NCBI GenBank assembly: GCA_024711415.1 | Contig: JANJSW010000275.1 | Span: 1-27,241 of the forward strand | Length of the DNA stretch: 27,241 bases | Direction: 5' to 3' | Source of the DNA: Thermomonas sp. | GTDB taxonomy: Bacteria > Pseudomonadota > Gammaproteobacteria > Xanthomonadales > Xanthomonadaceae | In this document: positions 1 to 7,943 of the stretch, in pieces | Numbering within the stretch: the first letter of the stretch is position 1 | Layout of the letters: every line of letters starts with the position of its first letter | Translations under genes and position numbers: made by a program | Notes under the pieces: model-generated | What the model saw: the letters and a program-made list of their open reading frames with translations, nothing else | What the model was told of the DNA's origin: nothing | Database searches by the model: none

Positions 1-1738
1 CCCCGGTGCAGCCCGCGCTAGCGAGGATGGCACGCAGGCCATCATCCGGCTGCAACGCGGCCGAAGCGGATGCGACACCAGCGGACGCCTGATCGAACGC
101 GGCCAGCAGCTGCTCCGCCGCGTGCAGACCCGCCTCGTAGCGCGGCGCGCCGCGACCATCGCGCAGCGCCACCTGGGTCAGGTGGTGGCTGGCGTGCCGC
201 GTGAGGAATTCGCCGATCACCGGCGGCAGCACCCTTTCGCCACGCAGCCGATCCAGGTCTTCGGCCGCCACCTTGCGCGCGTGCTCCAGGCGCTCGCGTC
301 CACGCTGTGCCTCGGCAGTGCGTTTCTCGGCCAGTTCGAAGCGCTTGCGGTGCTGCGCCATGTAGCCGCGCAACTCCTGTTCCAGCGTTTCGAAGATCGC
401 CACGTCCTCGTTGAATTCGGCGACCAGGCGGTCGATCGTGTGATCGACCCGGGTCAACAGCTCGCGCTCCTGCGGGGCCTCGCCGCGGTTGCCTTCGCAG
501 GCCTCGGCCACCGTGTTGAGCAACTTGCGCGCGGGATGCTCCTTGAACATGAACATGCGGCGATCCTTCACCGCCACCTTCACGTAGGGCACCAGCATCC
601 GCCCGATCTTCTGGCGGATCTGGGTGTCGTACTGCGGGCCGTCCAGCAGCACGTCGAACAGCAGGGCGACCAGATCGACGGCATCGCCGTCCAGCCCGTC
701 CAGGTTGATGTTGTCACCGCGCACACCCAGCTTGCGCGCGCTCTGGGTCATCTGCTGGCGCAACTGGCCGGCCAGCGACTGTTCGGCCTCGCCCGCGGGG
801 GTGAAGCGCGCGCTGCCGTCGTGCTGCATCAGCGACAGGATCGACATCAGGTCGTTGGTGGGCAGCGCAGGACCCATGCCTGCCTGGCCTCCCGGCGCGG
901 GCAGGCCCATCGCCGAACGCCAGCCCTGCAGCATGCCGAGGATGTTGGCGAAAGCGGCCTGGTCGACGGGACTGATCTGCGCCGCTGCGCCTTCATCGGA
1001 TGCGCCTTGCCGCGGCGCGACCTGGTCGTGATGGGGGTCGGGATGGCCTGGCGACGCCGGCTTCTGCACCCGCGTGGGGGCACCGTTGACGCGCAGTTCG
1101 GGCAGGATGCCCGCGGTGGCCATCAGGGTATTGCAGCGGTCGTAGATTTCGCCGAGGGCGCCGGTCAGCTCGCGCTCGAAGAACTTGAACACCACGATCC
1201 GCAGTTCGGCGCTGATGTCCAGCTGGGCCATCGCCTTGCCGAGCGCCCCGGCCAGGAACACCGGGTCCAGCGGATTTTCCTGCGCCGGCAGCTCGGTCAA
1301 CCCGACCACGACGAGGAAACGCTTGCGCACGGCGTCGAAAGCCGATGCGTGCGTGCGCAGAACCGAAGCGGAAAGCTGTTCGATCGCCAGCTGCTCTTCC
1401 AGGTCCTCTTCGGCCACCAGGCTGAGGCTGCCGCCCTCCTCGCCCTCGCCCACTGCAGCGCATTTGCCGTGCAGGGCGCGGAACCGGTTGTGGACGACGC
1501 CACGGAAACGCTGGGACAGCTCGCTGCGCGCGCGGCGCATGTCGCGCAGCGCCATCAGCCCCAGCGACTCCTCGCCGGTCTGGCTGCGATCGAACAGGTA
1601 ATCGTCGAGATCGGCCAACGCGCTGTCGAGCGCCGGCACGGCGCGGTCGAGCACGTGCTTCTGCAGCGCGTCGAGCAGCGGGCCGTTGGCGCGCGAGGGC
1701 ATCGGAGTCGGGGATTCCGCGGGGGAACGGAAATTCAT
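1..1738 (-). CDS. DUF1631 family protein, C-terminus cut by window edge
   Basis: A minus-strand reading frame opens with ATG at 1738 (MNFRSPAESPTPMPSRANG) and stays open to the window edge, giving about 579 codons without a stop seen. The protein is soluble, highly charged and helical: an N-terminal stretch (LLDALQKHVLDRAVPALDS), then RRARSELSQRFRGVVHNRF, and a later segment rich in Arg and Glu that looks like a coiled coil. This pattern matches the DUF1631 family of beta- and gammaproteobacteria, whose members are typically 700-800 residues, so roughly a quarter is missing. No signal peptide, membrane segment or catalytic motif is visible and I assign no function. A purine-rich AGG lies about 9 nt before the start. 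It is the last gene of the minus-strand run after tyrA, 96 bp downstream, and may have its own promoter. The family call is from recognition, not a search. Confidence 0.75.
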   Translation of the reverse strand, partial: MNFRSPAESPTPMPSRANGPLLDALQKHVLDRAVPALDSALADLDDYLFDRSQTGEESLGLMALRDMRRARSELSQRFRGVVHNRFRALHGKCAAVGEGEEGGSLSLVAEEDLEEQLAIEQLSASVLRTHASAFDAVRKRFLVVVGLTELPAQENPLDPVFLAGALGKAMAQLDISAELRIVVFKFFERELTGALGEIYDRCNTLMATAGILPELRVNGAPTRVQKPASPGHPDPHHDQVAPRQGASDEGAAAQISPVDQAAFANILGMLQGWRSAMGLPAPGGQAGMGPALPTNDLMSILSLMQHDGSARFTPAGEAEQSLAGQLRQQMTQSARKLGVRGDNINLDGLDGDAVDLVALLFDVLLDGPQYDTQIRQKIGRMLVPYVKVAVKDRRMFMFKEHPARKLLNTVAEACEGNRGEAPQERELLTRVDHTIDRLVAEFNEDVAIFETLEQELRGYMAQHRKRFELAEKRTAEAQRGRERLEHARKVAAEDLDRLRGERVLPPVIGEFLTRHASHHLTQVALRDGRGAPRYEAGLHAAEQLLAAFDQASAGVASASAALQPDDGLRAILASAGCTG

Positions 1739-1798
1739 GGCATGGCCTGCCGAGAGTGGCCCAAGCGAAACCTTACGCCAATTCAGCAACGTGATGAG

Positions 1799-1810
1799 TG
1801 ACGGCCGTCA
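1799..1810. repeat. 12-bp perfect palindrome between tyrA and the DUF1631 gene
   Basis: TGACGGCCGTCA is self-complementary and lies in the 96-bp gap, about 60 bp upstream of the DUF1631 start. A loopless palindrome makes a poor RNA hairpin, so if it acts it would more likely be a dimeric regulator's operator. In a genome this GC-rich it may also be chance. Confidence 0.3.
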
Positions 1811-1834
1811 TGAAACCACGCGACGTTCCGGCGC

Positions 1835-2947
1835 TCAATCCGGCAGCACCCTGCCGATCCCGGTCCGCACCAGCTCCGCCACCGCCTCCGCCAGCTGCGC
1901 GGCCGGGGTGCCGGCGCTGAAGCCCAGCCGGAAGTGCAGCTCGCCCGCCTGGGTGCGCGAGGAATGCAGCGAGGCAATGTTGACCCCATGGCGCTCGAAC
2001 ACGTGCAGCAGGCTGCGCAGCGAGCCGGGCCGATCCTCGGGCAGGTGGATGCCGAGGGTGTGCGGGTCGGCCAGGTCGGCCAGCAGGTAACCGATGCGTT
2101 CGTAGGTGTAGTTGCCCTGCGCCAGCGCCTGCTCGCCGAGGGCATCGCGGTTGGCATCCAGGAACGCCGACCGGAACTCGGCGCGGGCGGCATCGTCGCC
2201 CTGCCCGACCAGATCTGCCAGCCGCGACAGCTGCGCGGCCAGCGCGCGCAGCGCCGCCGGCCCGTGCGGATTGCCGAACTGGATGTCCTCGTAGATCGCG
2301 GGGTTCAGCGACAGGATGCGTGCGGCGATGGCGGCATCCATCTCGAACGAGGCAGTGCGCAGCGGCAGCAGCTCGGCCAGGGTGCCGGCCAGGTCCGCCT
2401 GTTCGCGCAGCACACCGGCCTGGGCCAGGTGCGAGGCATGCACCATCGCCTGCACCAGCGCCATCGCGCGGTCGTGGCGCTCGGGCGTGGCGCGCACGCA
2501 TTCGGCTTCCAGCACCGCCAGCAGCGATTCCAGCCACGGCCGCCACGAGGACAGCCGCGCTTCGCAGACCACCAGCACCCGGCCCTTGAGGGTCGGCGAC
2601 TTGGGCGGCGCGGCCATCGGATGCAGCCCGGCCACTTCGGCCTGCGAGCCCAGCATCGCCGCGACCGGCGCCGCCTTGACCGAGGTGATGTCCAGCCACA
2701 GCTTGCCCGCCTCGCGCCCGGCGGACAGCCGCGCGTAACGTTCGATCAGTTCCGGCGTGGATCGGATCGGCGCGGAAAACAGCAGCACGTCGGCCTGATC
2801 CAGCAATGCGTCCTCGCCGGCGGAGGCCGGATCGGCAGGATCGCGACCGATCACTTCCAACCCCATCCGGGTTTCGAAGAACGTGCGCAGCCAGCGCCCG
2901 TAGGCGCCGGCGCAGCCGACGATGCCGATGCAGGGGGAAGCTTTCAA
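1835..2947 (-). CDS. tyrA: prephenate dehydrogenase with C-terminal ACT domain
   Basis: Predicted to oxidise and decarboxylate prephenate to 4-hydroxyphenylpyruvate in tyrosine synthesis (370 aa, cytoplasmic). The N-terminal Rossmann fold starts at residue 7 with IGIVGCAGAYGRW, a glycine pattern slightly altered from GxGxxG. The family GLHPM motif is at residues 107-111 but continues AAPP rather than the usual FGP. HDRAMALVQAMVHASHL (from 158) matches the helical substrate-binding region. An ACT domain (about 297-370, LGIHLPEDRPGSLRSLL) suggests feedback control by an aromatic amino acid. The start is TTG at 2947: upstream in frame there is only a stop (TAG) and no ATG, GTG or other TTG, and the nucleotide fold begins six residues later. 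That TTG sits in the T-run of the dnaJ terminator, and the only GGAG nearby is inside the hairpin. Cofactor (NAD or NADP) and arogenate use cannot be read from the sequence. Confidence 0.85.
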   Translation of the reverse strand: MKASPCIGIVGCAGAYGRWLRTFFETRMGLEVIGRDPADPASAGEDALLDQADVLLFSAPIRSTPELIERYARLSAGREAGKLWLDITSVKAAPVAAMLGSQAEVAGLHPMAAPPKSPTLKGRVLVVCEARLSSWRPWLESLLAVLEAECVRATPERHDRAMALVQAMVHASHLAQAGVLREQADLAGTLAELLPLRTASFEMDAAIAARILSLNPAIYEDIQFGNPHGPAALRALAAQLSRLADLVGQGDDAARAEFRSAFLDANRDALGEQALAQGNYTYERIGYLLADLADPHTLGIHLPEDRPGSLRSLLHVFERHGVNIASLHSSRTQAGELHFRLGFSAGTPAAQLAEAVAELVRTGIGRVLPD

Positions 2948-2954
2948 AACGGAA

Positions 2955-2977
2955 CCGGGCTCCGCAGGGGAGCCCGG
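2955..2977 (-). terminator. hairpin terminator after dnaJ, touching the tyrA start
   Basis: A perfect 9-bp stem (2955-2963 with 2969-2977) with a 5-nt loop is followed on the minus strand by TTCCGTTTT. This is a rho-independent terminator shape, placed 40 nt after the dnaJ stop. The final T-run overlaps the tyrA TTG codon, and the stem contains the only plausible ribosome-binding GGAG for tyrA. Confidence 0.7.
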
Positions 2978-3016
2978 ATTCTACGTGCGCACATCGCGTG
3001 GCGGGGCGATGGTGGC

Positions 3017-4156
3017 TTACGAAACCATGCGGTCCCAGAACCCCTTCACGCCGTCGAGGAAGGTGCTGGACTTGGGCGAATGGCGGCGCGCGCCCTCGCC
3101 GACGAAGGTGGCTTCGAACTGTTCCAGCAGCTGCCGCTGCTCGGGGGTGAGGTTGACCGGCGTTTCCACCGCAACCCGGCAATACAGGTCGCCCGCCTGG
3201 CGGCTGCGCACCGACTTCACCCCGCGGTCGCGCAGGCGGAACACCTTGCCGCTCTGGGTTTCGGCGGGAATGCGCAGCTCCAGTTCGCCGCCCAGGGTGG
3301 GCACGCGCACGGTGTCGCCCAGCGCCGCCTGCGAGATGCGGATCGGCACTTCGCAGTGCAGGTCGTCGCCGTCGCGCTCAAAGATCTCGTGCGGGCGCAC
3401 CCGCACTTCCACGTACAGGTCGCCCGGCGGCGTCCCGGCCGGGCCGGCTTCGCCCTCGCCGGCCAGGCGGATGCGGTCGCCGCTGTCCACGCCGGCCGGG
3501 ATCTTCACCGCCAGGGTCTTTTCCTGCTCGATCCGGCCATTGCCGTTGCAGTGCTTGCAGGGATTGGCGATGGTCCTGCCGGCGCCGTCGCAGTGCGGGC
3601 ACGGCGCCTGCATCATGAACGGGCCGCGCTGCATGCGGACCTGGCCGCGCCCCTGGCAGGTGCCGCAGGTTTCCACCTTGCCGTCTTCGGAGCCGCTGCC
3701 CTTGCACGGCTCGCAGTTGGCCATGGTGGGGATGTGGATGGACTTCTCGACCCCGGCCACCGCCTCCTCCAGGTCCAGCTCCATCACGTAGCCGACGTCG
3801 GCGCCGCGGCGCGGGCCGTGCTGGCGCCCGCCGCCGAAGATGTTGCCGAAGATGTCGCCGAAGATGTCGCCCATGTCGGCGCCACCGAACCCGCCGAAAC
3901 CGGGGCCGGCGTTGCCGCCGCCCATGCCGTGCTCGAACGCGGCGTGTCCGTGCTGGTCGTACAGGCGACGCTTGCCGCCGTCGCTCAGCACTTCATAGGC
4001 TTCCTTGCACTCCTTGAACGCCGCTTCCGCGGCCTTGTCGCCGGGATTGCGGTCCGGATGGTGCTTCATCGCGCAGCGGCGGTAGGCCTTCTTCAGCTCC
4101 TCCTCGCTGGCGTTGCGGGCCACGCCCAGGACTTCGTAGTAATCGCGCTTGCTCAT
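3017..4156 (-). CDS. dnaJ: chaperone protein DnaJ (Hsp40, class I)
   Basis: Co-chaperone that binds unfolded proteins and stimulates the DnaK ATPase. The 379-aa product is full length. It has an N-terminal J domain with the HPD triad at 33-35, a Gly/Phe region with repeated DIF motifs ([12 protein letters not shown]), four CxxCxGxG zinc-binding repeats ([32 protein letters not shown], about 146-210), and the C-terminal substrate-binding beta domains ([26 protein letters not shown]). The ATG at 4156 is the standard family start ([12 protein letters not shown]). It lies 70 bp after dnaK with a strong hairpin between, so it is probably read from the dnaK promoter at reduced level. A terminator follows. 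Confidence 0.98.
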   Translation of the reverse strand: MSKRDYYEVLGVARNASEEELKKAYRRCAMKHHPDRNPGDKAAEAAFKECKEAYEVLSDGGKRRLYDQHGHAAFEHGMGGGNAGPGFGGFGGADMGDIFGDIFGNIFGGGRQHGPRRGADVGYVMELDLEEAVAGVEKSIHIPTMANCEPCKGSGSEDGKVETCGTCQGRGQVRMQRGPFMMQAPCPHCDGAGRTIANPCKHCNGNGRIEQEKTLAVKIPAGVDSGDRIRLAGEGEAGPAGTPPGDLYVEVRVRPHEIFERDGDDLHCEVPIRISQAALGDTVRVPTLGGELELRIPAETQSGKVFRLRDRGVKSVRSRQAGDLYCRVAVETPVNLTPEQRQLLEQFEATFVGEGARRHSPKSSTFLDGVKGFWDRMVS

Positions 4157-4180
4157 CGGCTGAACCTGTTCCCGTCACGG

Positions 4181-4209
4181 CGACGGGCAGACCACCGGCC
4201 TGCCCGTCG
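4181..4209 (-). other. stem-loop in the dnaK-dnaJ gap
   Basis: CGACGGGCAG (4181-4190) pairs perfectly with CTGCCCGTCG (4200-4209) across a 9-nt loop. On the transcribed minus strand the sequence after it has no T-run, so it is unlikely to be a simple intrinsic terminator. A stem protecting dnaK mRNA 3' ends or lowering dnaJ output is the likelier role, which is inference. Confidence 0.65.
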
Positions 4210-4226
4210 CATTGCCTGCCTGGCGA

Positions 4227-6146
4227 TCAGGCCTTCTTGTCGTCGTCCTTGACCTCGGTGAACTCGGCGTCCACCACGTCGTCGGCCGGCTTGCCGGCAT
4301 CACCGGCCTCGCCCTGCGGCTGGCCCGCCGCCGCTGCGGCGGCGAACAGCGCCTGGCTGGCTTCCTCCAGCGCCTTGGCCTTGGCCTCGATCTGGCCCTT
4401 GTCGTCGCCCTTCATCGCGGTTTCCAGCTCGGCGATGGCACCTTCGGCGCGGCCGATGGCATCGCCCGGCAGCTTGTCGCCGTTGTCCTTGATGGTGCCG
4501 CGGGTGGCGTGGATCAGGGCATCGGCCTGGTTGCGCGCGGTGACCAGCTCGTGGAACTTCTTGTCCTCCTCGCGGTGGCTTTCGGCGTCCTGGACCATCC
4601 GCTGGATCTCGTCATCCGACAGGCCCGAGCCGGCCTTGATCTCGACCTTCTGCTCCTTGCCGGTCTTCTTGTCCTTGGCGGTGACGTGGACGATGCCGTT
4701 GGCGTCGATGTCGAAGCTCACCTCCACCTGCGGCATGCCGCGCGGGGCGGCGTCGATGCCGGTGAGGTCGAACTTGGCCAGCGACTTGTTGTAACGGGCC
4801 TGTTCGCGCTCGCCCTGCAGCACGTGCACGGTCACGGCCGACTGGTTGTCCTCGGCGGTGCTGAACACCTGCGAGGCCTTGGTCGGGATGGTGGTGTTCT
4901 TCTCGATGATCTTGGTGAACACGCCGCCCAGGGTCTCGATGCCCAGCGACAGCGGGGTCACGTCGAGCAGCAGCACGTCCTTGACGTCGCCGGCCAGCAC
5001 GCCGCCCTGCACCGCCGCGCCGATGGCCACGGCCTCGTCGGGGTTGACGTCCTTGCGCGGCTCCTTGCCGAAGAACTCGGCCACCGCGGCCTGCACCTTC
5101 GGCATGCGGGTCTGGCCACCGACCAGGATCACCTCGCTGATGTCGCTGGCGCGCAGGCCGGCGTCGTTCAGGGCCACGCGGCAGGGCTCGATGGTGCGCT
5201 TGACAAGGTCATCGACCAGCGCTTCCAGCTTGGCGCGGGTCAGCTTGATGTTCAGGTGCTTCGGACCCGACGCATCGGCGGTCACGTACGGCAGGTTGAC
5301 GTCGGTCTGCTGGTTGGAAGACAGCTCGATCTTGGCGCGCTCGGCGGCATCCTTCAGGCGCTGCAGGGCCAGCGGATCCTTGCGCAGGTCCACGCCGTCG
5401 GACTTCTGGAACTCTTCCACCAGGTAGTCGATGACGCGGTTGTCGAAGTCCTCGCCGCCCAGGAAGGTGTCGCCGTTGGTGGCCAGCACCTCGAACTGCT
5501 TCTCGCCGTCGACGTTGGCGATCTCGATGATCGACACGTCGAAGGTGCCGCCGCCGAGGTCGTACACGGCGATCTTGCGGTCCTTGGAATCGCCCTTGTC
5601 GAGGCCATAGGCCAGCGCGGCCGCGGTCGGCTCGTTGATGATGCGCTTGACGTCCAGACCCGCGATGCGGCCGGCGTCCTTGGTGGCCTGACGCTGGCTG
5701 TCGTTGAAGTAGGCCGGCACGGTGATGACAGCCTCGGTGACCGTCTCGCCCAGGAAGGCTTCGGCGGTCTTCTTCATCTTCTCCAGCACCTTGGCCGAGA
5801 CTTCCTGCGGCGCCAGCTTCTTGCCGTCCACCAGCGACACCCAGGCATCGCCGTTGTCGTGCTGGATGATCGAGTACGACACCAGGCCGATGTCCTTCTG
5901 CACCTCGGCGTCGGTGAACTTGCGGCCGATCAGGCGCTTCACCGCATAGAAGGTGTTCTTCGGGTTGGTGACCGCCTGGCGCTTGGCCGAGGCGCCCACC
6001 AGCACTTCGCCGTCCTTGGTCCAGGCGACGATGGACGGGGTGGTGCGGTCGCCCTCGCTGTTTTCGATGACGCGGGCCTTGCCGCCTTCCATGATGGCGA
6101 CGCAGGAGTTGGTGGTGCCCAGGTCGATGCCGATGATCTTGCCCAT
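4227..6146 (-). CDS. dnaK: chaperone protein DnaK (Hsp70)
   Basis: ATP-dependent Hsp70 chaperone, 639 aa, normal length. The N-terminal ATPase domain opens with [14 protein letters not shown]. It also shows [31 protein letters not shown], the phosphate-2 signature [11 protein letters not shown] and VGGQTRMP. The substrate-binding domain includes [14 protein letters not shown] and the usual lid helices, and the acidic tail ends [17 protein letters not shown] chose the ATG at 6146 because it gives the canonical MGKIIG start and is preceded by AAGAGGA at good spacing. A longer in-frame reading to 6227 would add 27 residues unlike any DnaK and would run through the sigma-32 promoter. Upstream grpE ends 112 bp away, and that gap carries the heat-shock promoter. 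Confidence 0.99.
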   Translation of the reverse strand: MGKIIGIDLGTTNSCVAIMEGGKARVIENSEGDRTTPSIVAWTKDGEVLVGASAKRQAVTNPKNTFYAVKRLIGRKFTDAEVQKDIGLVSYSIIQHDNGDAWVSLVDGKKLAPQEVSAKVLEKMKKTAEAFLGETVTEAVITVPAYFNDSQRQATKDAGRIAGLDVKRIINEPTAAALAYGLDKGDSKDRKIAVYDLGGGTFDVSIIEIANVDGEKQFEVLATNGDTFLGGEDFDNRVIDYLVEEFQKSDGVDLRKDPLALQRLKDAAERAKIELSSNQQTDVNLPYVTADASGPKHLNIKLTRAKLEALVDDLVKRTIEPCRVALNDAGLRASDISEVILVGGQTRMPKVQAAVAEFFGKEPRKDVNPDEAVAIGAAVQGGVLAGDVKDVLLLDVTPLSLGIETLGGVFTKIIEKNTTIPTKASQVFSTAEDNQSAVTVHVLQGEREQARYNKSLAKFDLTGIDAAPRGMPQVEVSFDIDANGIVHVTAKDKKTGKEQKVEIKAGSGLSDDEIQRMVQDAESHREEDKKFHELVTARNQADALIHATRGTIKDNGDKLPGDAIGRAEGAIAELETAMKGDDKGQIEAKAKALEEASQALFAAAAAAGQPQGEAGDAGKPADDVVDAEFTEVKDDDKKA

Positions 6147-6198
6147 GACGATGTCCTCTTGAATCCCGTTGTCTGGTGGCGCCGTGCGCCGATGCTTG

Positions 6199-6228
6199 CT
6201 ATCTGGGGATGCCGCGCCAGCCTTCAAG
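6199..6228 (-). promoter_or_regulatory. sigma-32 heat-shock promoter of dnaK
   Basis: On the minus strand CTTGAA (complement of 6223-6228) and CCCCAGATA (complement of 6200-6208) are separated by 14 nt. This is very close to the enterobacterial RpoH consensus CTTGAA-N13-15-CCCCATNT. It lies 53 nt or more upstream of the dnaK ATG, inside the grpE-dnaK gap, so dnaK and dnaJ can be heat-induced independently of hrcA and grpE. Confidence 0.85.
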
Positions 6229-6258
6229 AGCCGCGCGGCCTCGTGCCCGCACGCCGTT

Positions 6259-6762
6259 TCAGTCCTGCTTGGCCACGATCACCAGCGCCGGGCGCAGCAG
6301 CCGCCCGTTGAGCAGGTAACCCTTCTGGAACACGGTGATGACGTGGCCCGGGGCCACGCCCTCGGATTCGCCTTGGCTGATCGCCTGGTGGTGTTCCGGG
6401 TTGAAGGCCTGGCCGGCCGGATCCAGCACCTCCATGCCATTCTCCGCGGCCACCTTCAGCAGCTGCTTGTAGGTCAGCTCCAGGCCCTGGCGCAGCGCGC
6501 CGGCATCGTCGCCGGCGGCAGCAAGGCCCGCGTCCAGGCTGTCGAACACCGGCAGCAGGTCGGACAGCAGGCGCTCGTTGGCGAACTTGCGGGCGCTTTC
6601 GATGTCGCGGGCCAGCCGCTTGCGCTGGTTCTCCAGATCGGCGCGTTCCAGCAGCGACTGTGCCCGCAGCTGCTCCACCTCGGCGCGCAGCGCTTCCAAT
6701 TCGTCGTGCAGCGCCGTTTCGACGGCGTCTTCGTTCACTTCCTGCGTCGGGTCGTTGCTCAT
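6259..6762 (-). CDS. grpE: nucleotide exchange factor GrpE
   Basis: Releases ADP from DnaK; cytoplasmic dimer, 167 aa. Typical features are an acidic N-terminus ([15 protein letters not shown]), a long coiled-coil helix ([29 protein letters not shown]), the conserved [18 protein letters not shown], and the C-terminal beta-wing with [19 protein letters not shown] chose the ATG at 6762 over the in-frame GTG at 6795, which would only add a poorly conserved 11-residue leader. No strong ribosome-binding site precedes either start. It sits 52 bp after hrcA, probably in one transcript with it. Confidence 0.96.
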   Translation of the reverse strand: MSNDPTQEVNEDAVETALHDELEALRAEVEQLRAQSLLERADLENQRKRLARDIESARKFANERLLSDLLPVFDSLDAGLAAAGDDAGALRQGLELTYKQLLKVAAENGMEVLDPAGQAFNPEHHQAISQGESEGVAPGHVITVFQKGYLLNGRLLRPALVIVAKQD

Positions 6763-6814
6763 GTCCACGGTTCGATACGCGGCCGGTTGCCGCACCGTGC
6801 AGGGCTATGGGGTC

Positions 6815-7867
6815 TCAGCCGTCGGGATTCAAGGCGGCACCCAGCACCGCGGCGGTGGCTTCGACCACCGGGATCACCCGCTCATAGGCCATCCGGCTGG
6901 GGCCGATGACGCCCAGCACACCCAGCACCTGGCCATCGCGACCATAGGGCGCGCTCACCAGCGACATGCCCTCCAGCGGCGCCAGCCCGGTCTCCTCGCC
7001 GATGAACACGCGCAGGCCCGGCGCCTTGGCGGTGCGTTCCAGCAGCTGCAGCAGCTCGCGCTTTTCGGCGAAGGCATCGAACAGCGACCGCAGGCGATCC
7101 AGGTCGCCCAGCTCCTGCAGCCCCAGCAGGCGGGTCTGTCCGGCCACCAGCATGTCGTCCTCGCGCGCCGGCGCAAATGCGTGCTCCGCCAGCTCGATGG
7201 AATTCGCCAGCTGCCGCTCCATCTCGCTGCGGGCATCGCGAAGGTCGCGCAGCAGCGCTGCCCGGATCAGCGCAAGCGACTGCCCGGCGAAATGCGCGTT
7301 GAGGTAATTCGCCGCCTGCTCCAGTTCGGAGGGCGAAAACGCCCGCCGTACCTGCACCACCCGGTTCTGCACCTCGCCATCGGCGAACACCAGGATCGCC
7401 AGCACCCGCTGCGGGTCCAGCGCGACGAAATCGATCTGCCGGAACGCAAAGCTCTCGCGGCTGGGCACGCTGACCATGCCGGCGAAATGGGTCATCGCCG
7501 ACAGCAGCTCGGAGGTGCTGCCCAGCAGCGCCTGCGTGCCGGCGCCGGCCGACAGGCCGCTGCGCAGGCGATCCACGTCCTGCGCCGCCAGCGGCTTGAC
7601 CTGCAGCAGCGAGTCCACGAACAGGCGATAACCCTGCGCGGTGGGCACGCGACCGGCCGAGCTGTGCGGCGCGGCCAGCAGACCGGCGTCCTCCAGCGAG
7701 GCCAGGATGTTGCGGATGGTGGCCGGGCTGACATCCAGCCCGGAATGCCGGGCCAACGTCTGCGAGCCGACCGGCTCGCCGTCGCGGATGTGCCGGGACA
7801 CCAGCGTGCGCAGCAGCTGCCGCGCGCGCGGGTCGAGGGCGATGTCCGGGGTCGGGCGGCGGGCCAT
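6815..7867 (-). CDS. hrcA: heat-inducible transcription repressor HrcA
   Basis: DNA-binding repressor of heat-shock genes that recognises the CIRCE element and depends on GroEL for folding. The 350-aa product is family length. The N-terminal winged helix includes GEPVGSQTLARHSGLDVSPATIRNILASLE and SSAGRVPTAQGYR. The C-terminal GAF-like dimerisation region ends with IGPSRMAYERVIPVVEATAAVLG. ATG at 7867 gives MARRPTPDIALDPRA, a normal family start. No TTAGCACTC-N9-GAGTGCTAA CIRCE copy was seen upstream of hrcA, grpE, dnaK or dnaJ, so its target is probably groESL elsewhere. It is divergent from recN with 76 bp between starts and appears to have a leaderless-type promoter. Confidence 0.97.
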   Translation of the reverse strand: MARRPTPDIALDPRARQLLRTLVSRHIRDGEPVGSQTLARHSGLDVSPATIRNILASLEDAGLLAAPHSSAGRVPTAQGYRLFVDSLLQVKPLAAQDVDRLRSGLSAGAGTQALLGSTSELLSAMTHFAGMVSVPSRESFAFRQIDFVALDPQRVLAILVFADGEVQNRVVQVRRAFSPSELEQAANYLNAHFAGQSLALIRAALLRDLRDARSEMERQLANSIELAEHAFAPAREDDMLVAGQTRLLGLQELGDLDRLRSLFDAFAEKRELLQLLERTAKAPGLRVFIGEETGLAPLEGMSLVSAPYGRDGQVLGVLGVIGPSRMAYERVIPVVEATAAVLGAALNPDG

Positions 7868-7873
7868 GCGCAG

Positions 7874-7902
7874 GTTGTAAGCGCTGTCCGCCACGCATGC
7901 AA
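7874..7902 (-). promoter_or_regulatory. sigma-70-type promoter of hrcA, leaderless type
   Basis: On the minus strand TTGCAT (7897-7902) and TACAAC (7874-7879) are 17 nt apart, and the hrcA ATG begins 6 nt after the -10 box. Transcription would start at or next to the A of ATG. No Shine-Dalgarno sequence is present upstream of the start, in keeping with leaderless translation. Confidence 0.5.
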
Positions 7903-7906
7903 CCGC

Positions 7907-7935
7907 TTCCGGGCCATCGCCCGCGCAGGCACAAT
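7907..7935 (+). promoter_or_regulatory. weak promoter of recN, leaderless type
   Basis: CACAAT (7930-7935) is a 4/6 match to the -10 consensus and ends 8 nt before the recN ATG. A poor -35 (TTCCGG, 7907-7912) lies 17 nt upstream. No Shine-Dalgarno and no obvious SOS (LexA) box are visible, though the LexA motif of this group differs from E. coli and could be missed. Confidence 0.35.
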
Positions 7936-7943
7936 GCGCAGCC

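Noticed and set aside
122..1801. 559-residue plus-strand open frame at the left end
   Set aside because: It is the antisense shadow of the DUF1631 gene. The minus-strand frame has family-like sequence, while this one is rich in His, Gln, Arg and Ala with no recognisable domain, as usual for GC-rich antisense frames.
1773..3182. 469-residue minus-strand open frame over tyrA
   Set aside because: Its sequence is Arg/Gly/Ala-rich without domains and overlaps the tyrA frame, whose Rossmann and ACT motifs are clear.
4227..6227. DnaK with a 27-residue N-terminal extension
   Set aside because: The extension is unlike any DnaK, runs through the sigma-32 promoter and ignores the good ribosome-binding site before the ATG at 6146.
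4212..6311. 699-residue plus-strand open frame opposite dnaK
   Set aside because: It is antisense to an unmistakable dnaK; long antisense frames opposite dnaK are a known artefact of its codon use.
7868..7943. CIRCE or E. coli-type LexA operator in the hrcA-recN gap
   Set aside because: No inverted repeat close to either consensus could be found by eye; a short AAGCG...CGCTT match is too weak.
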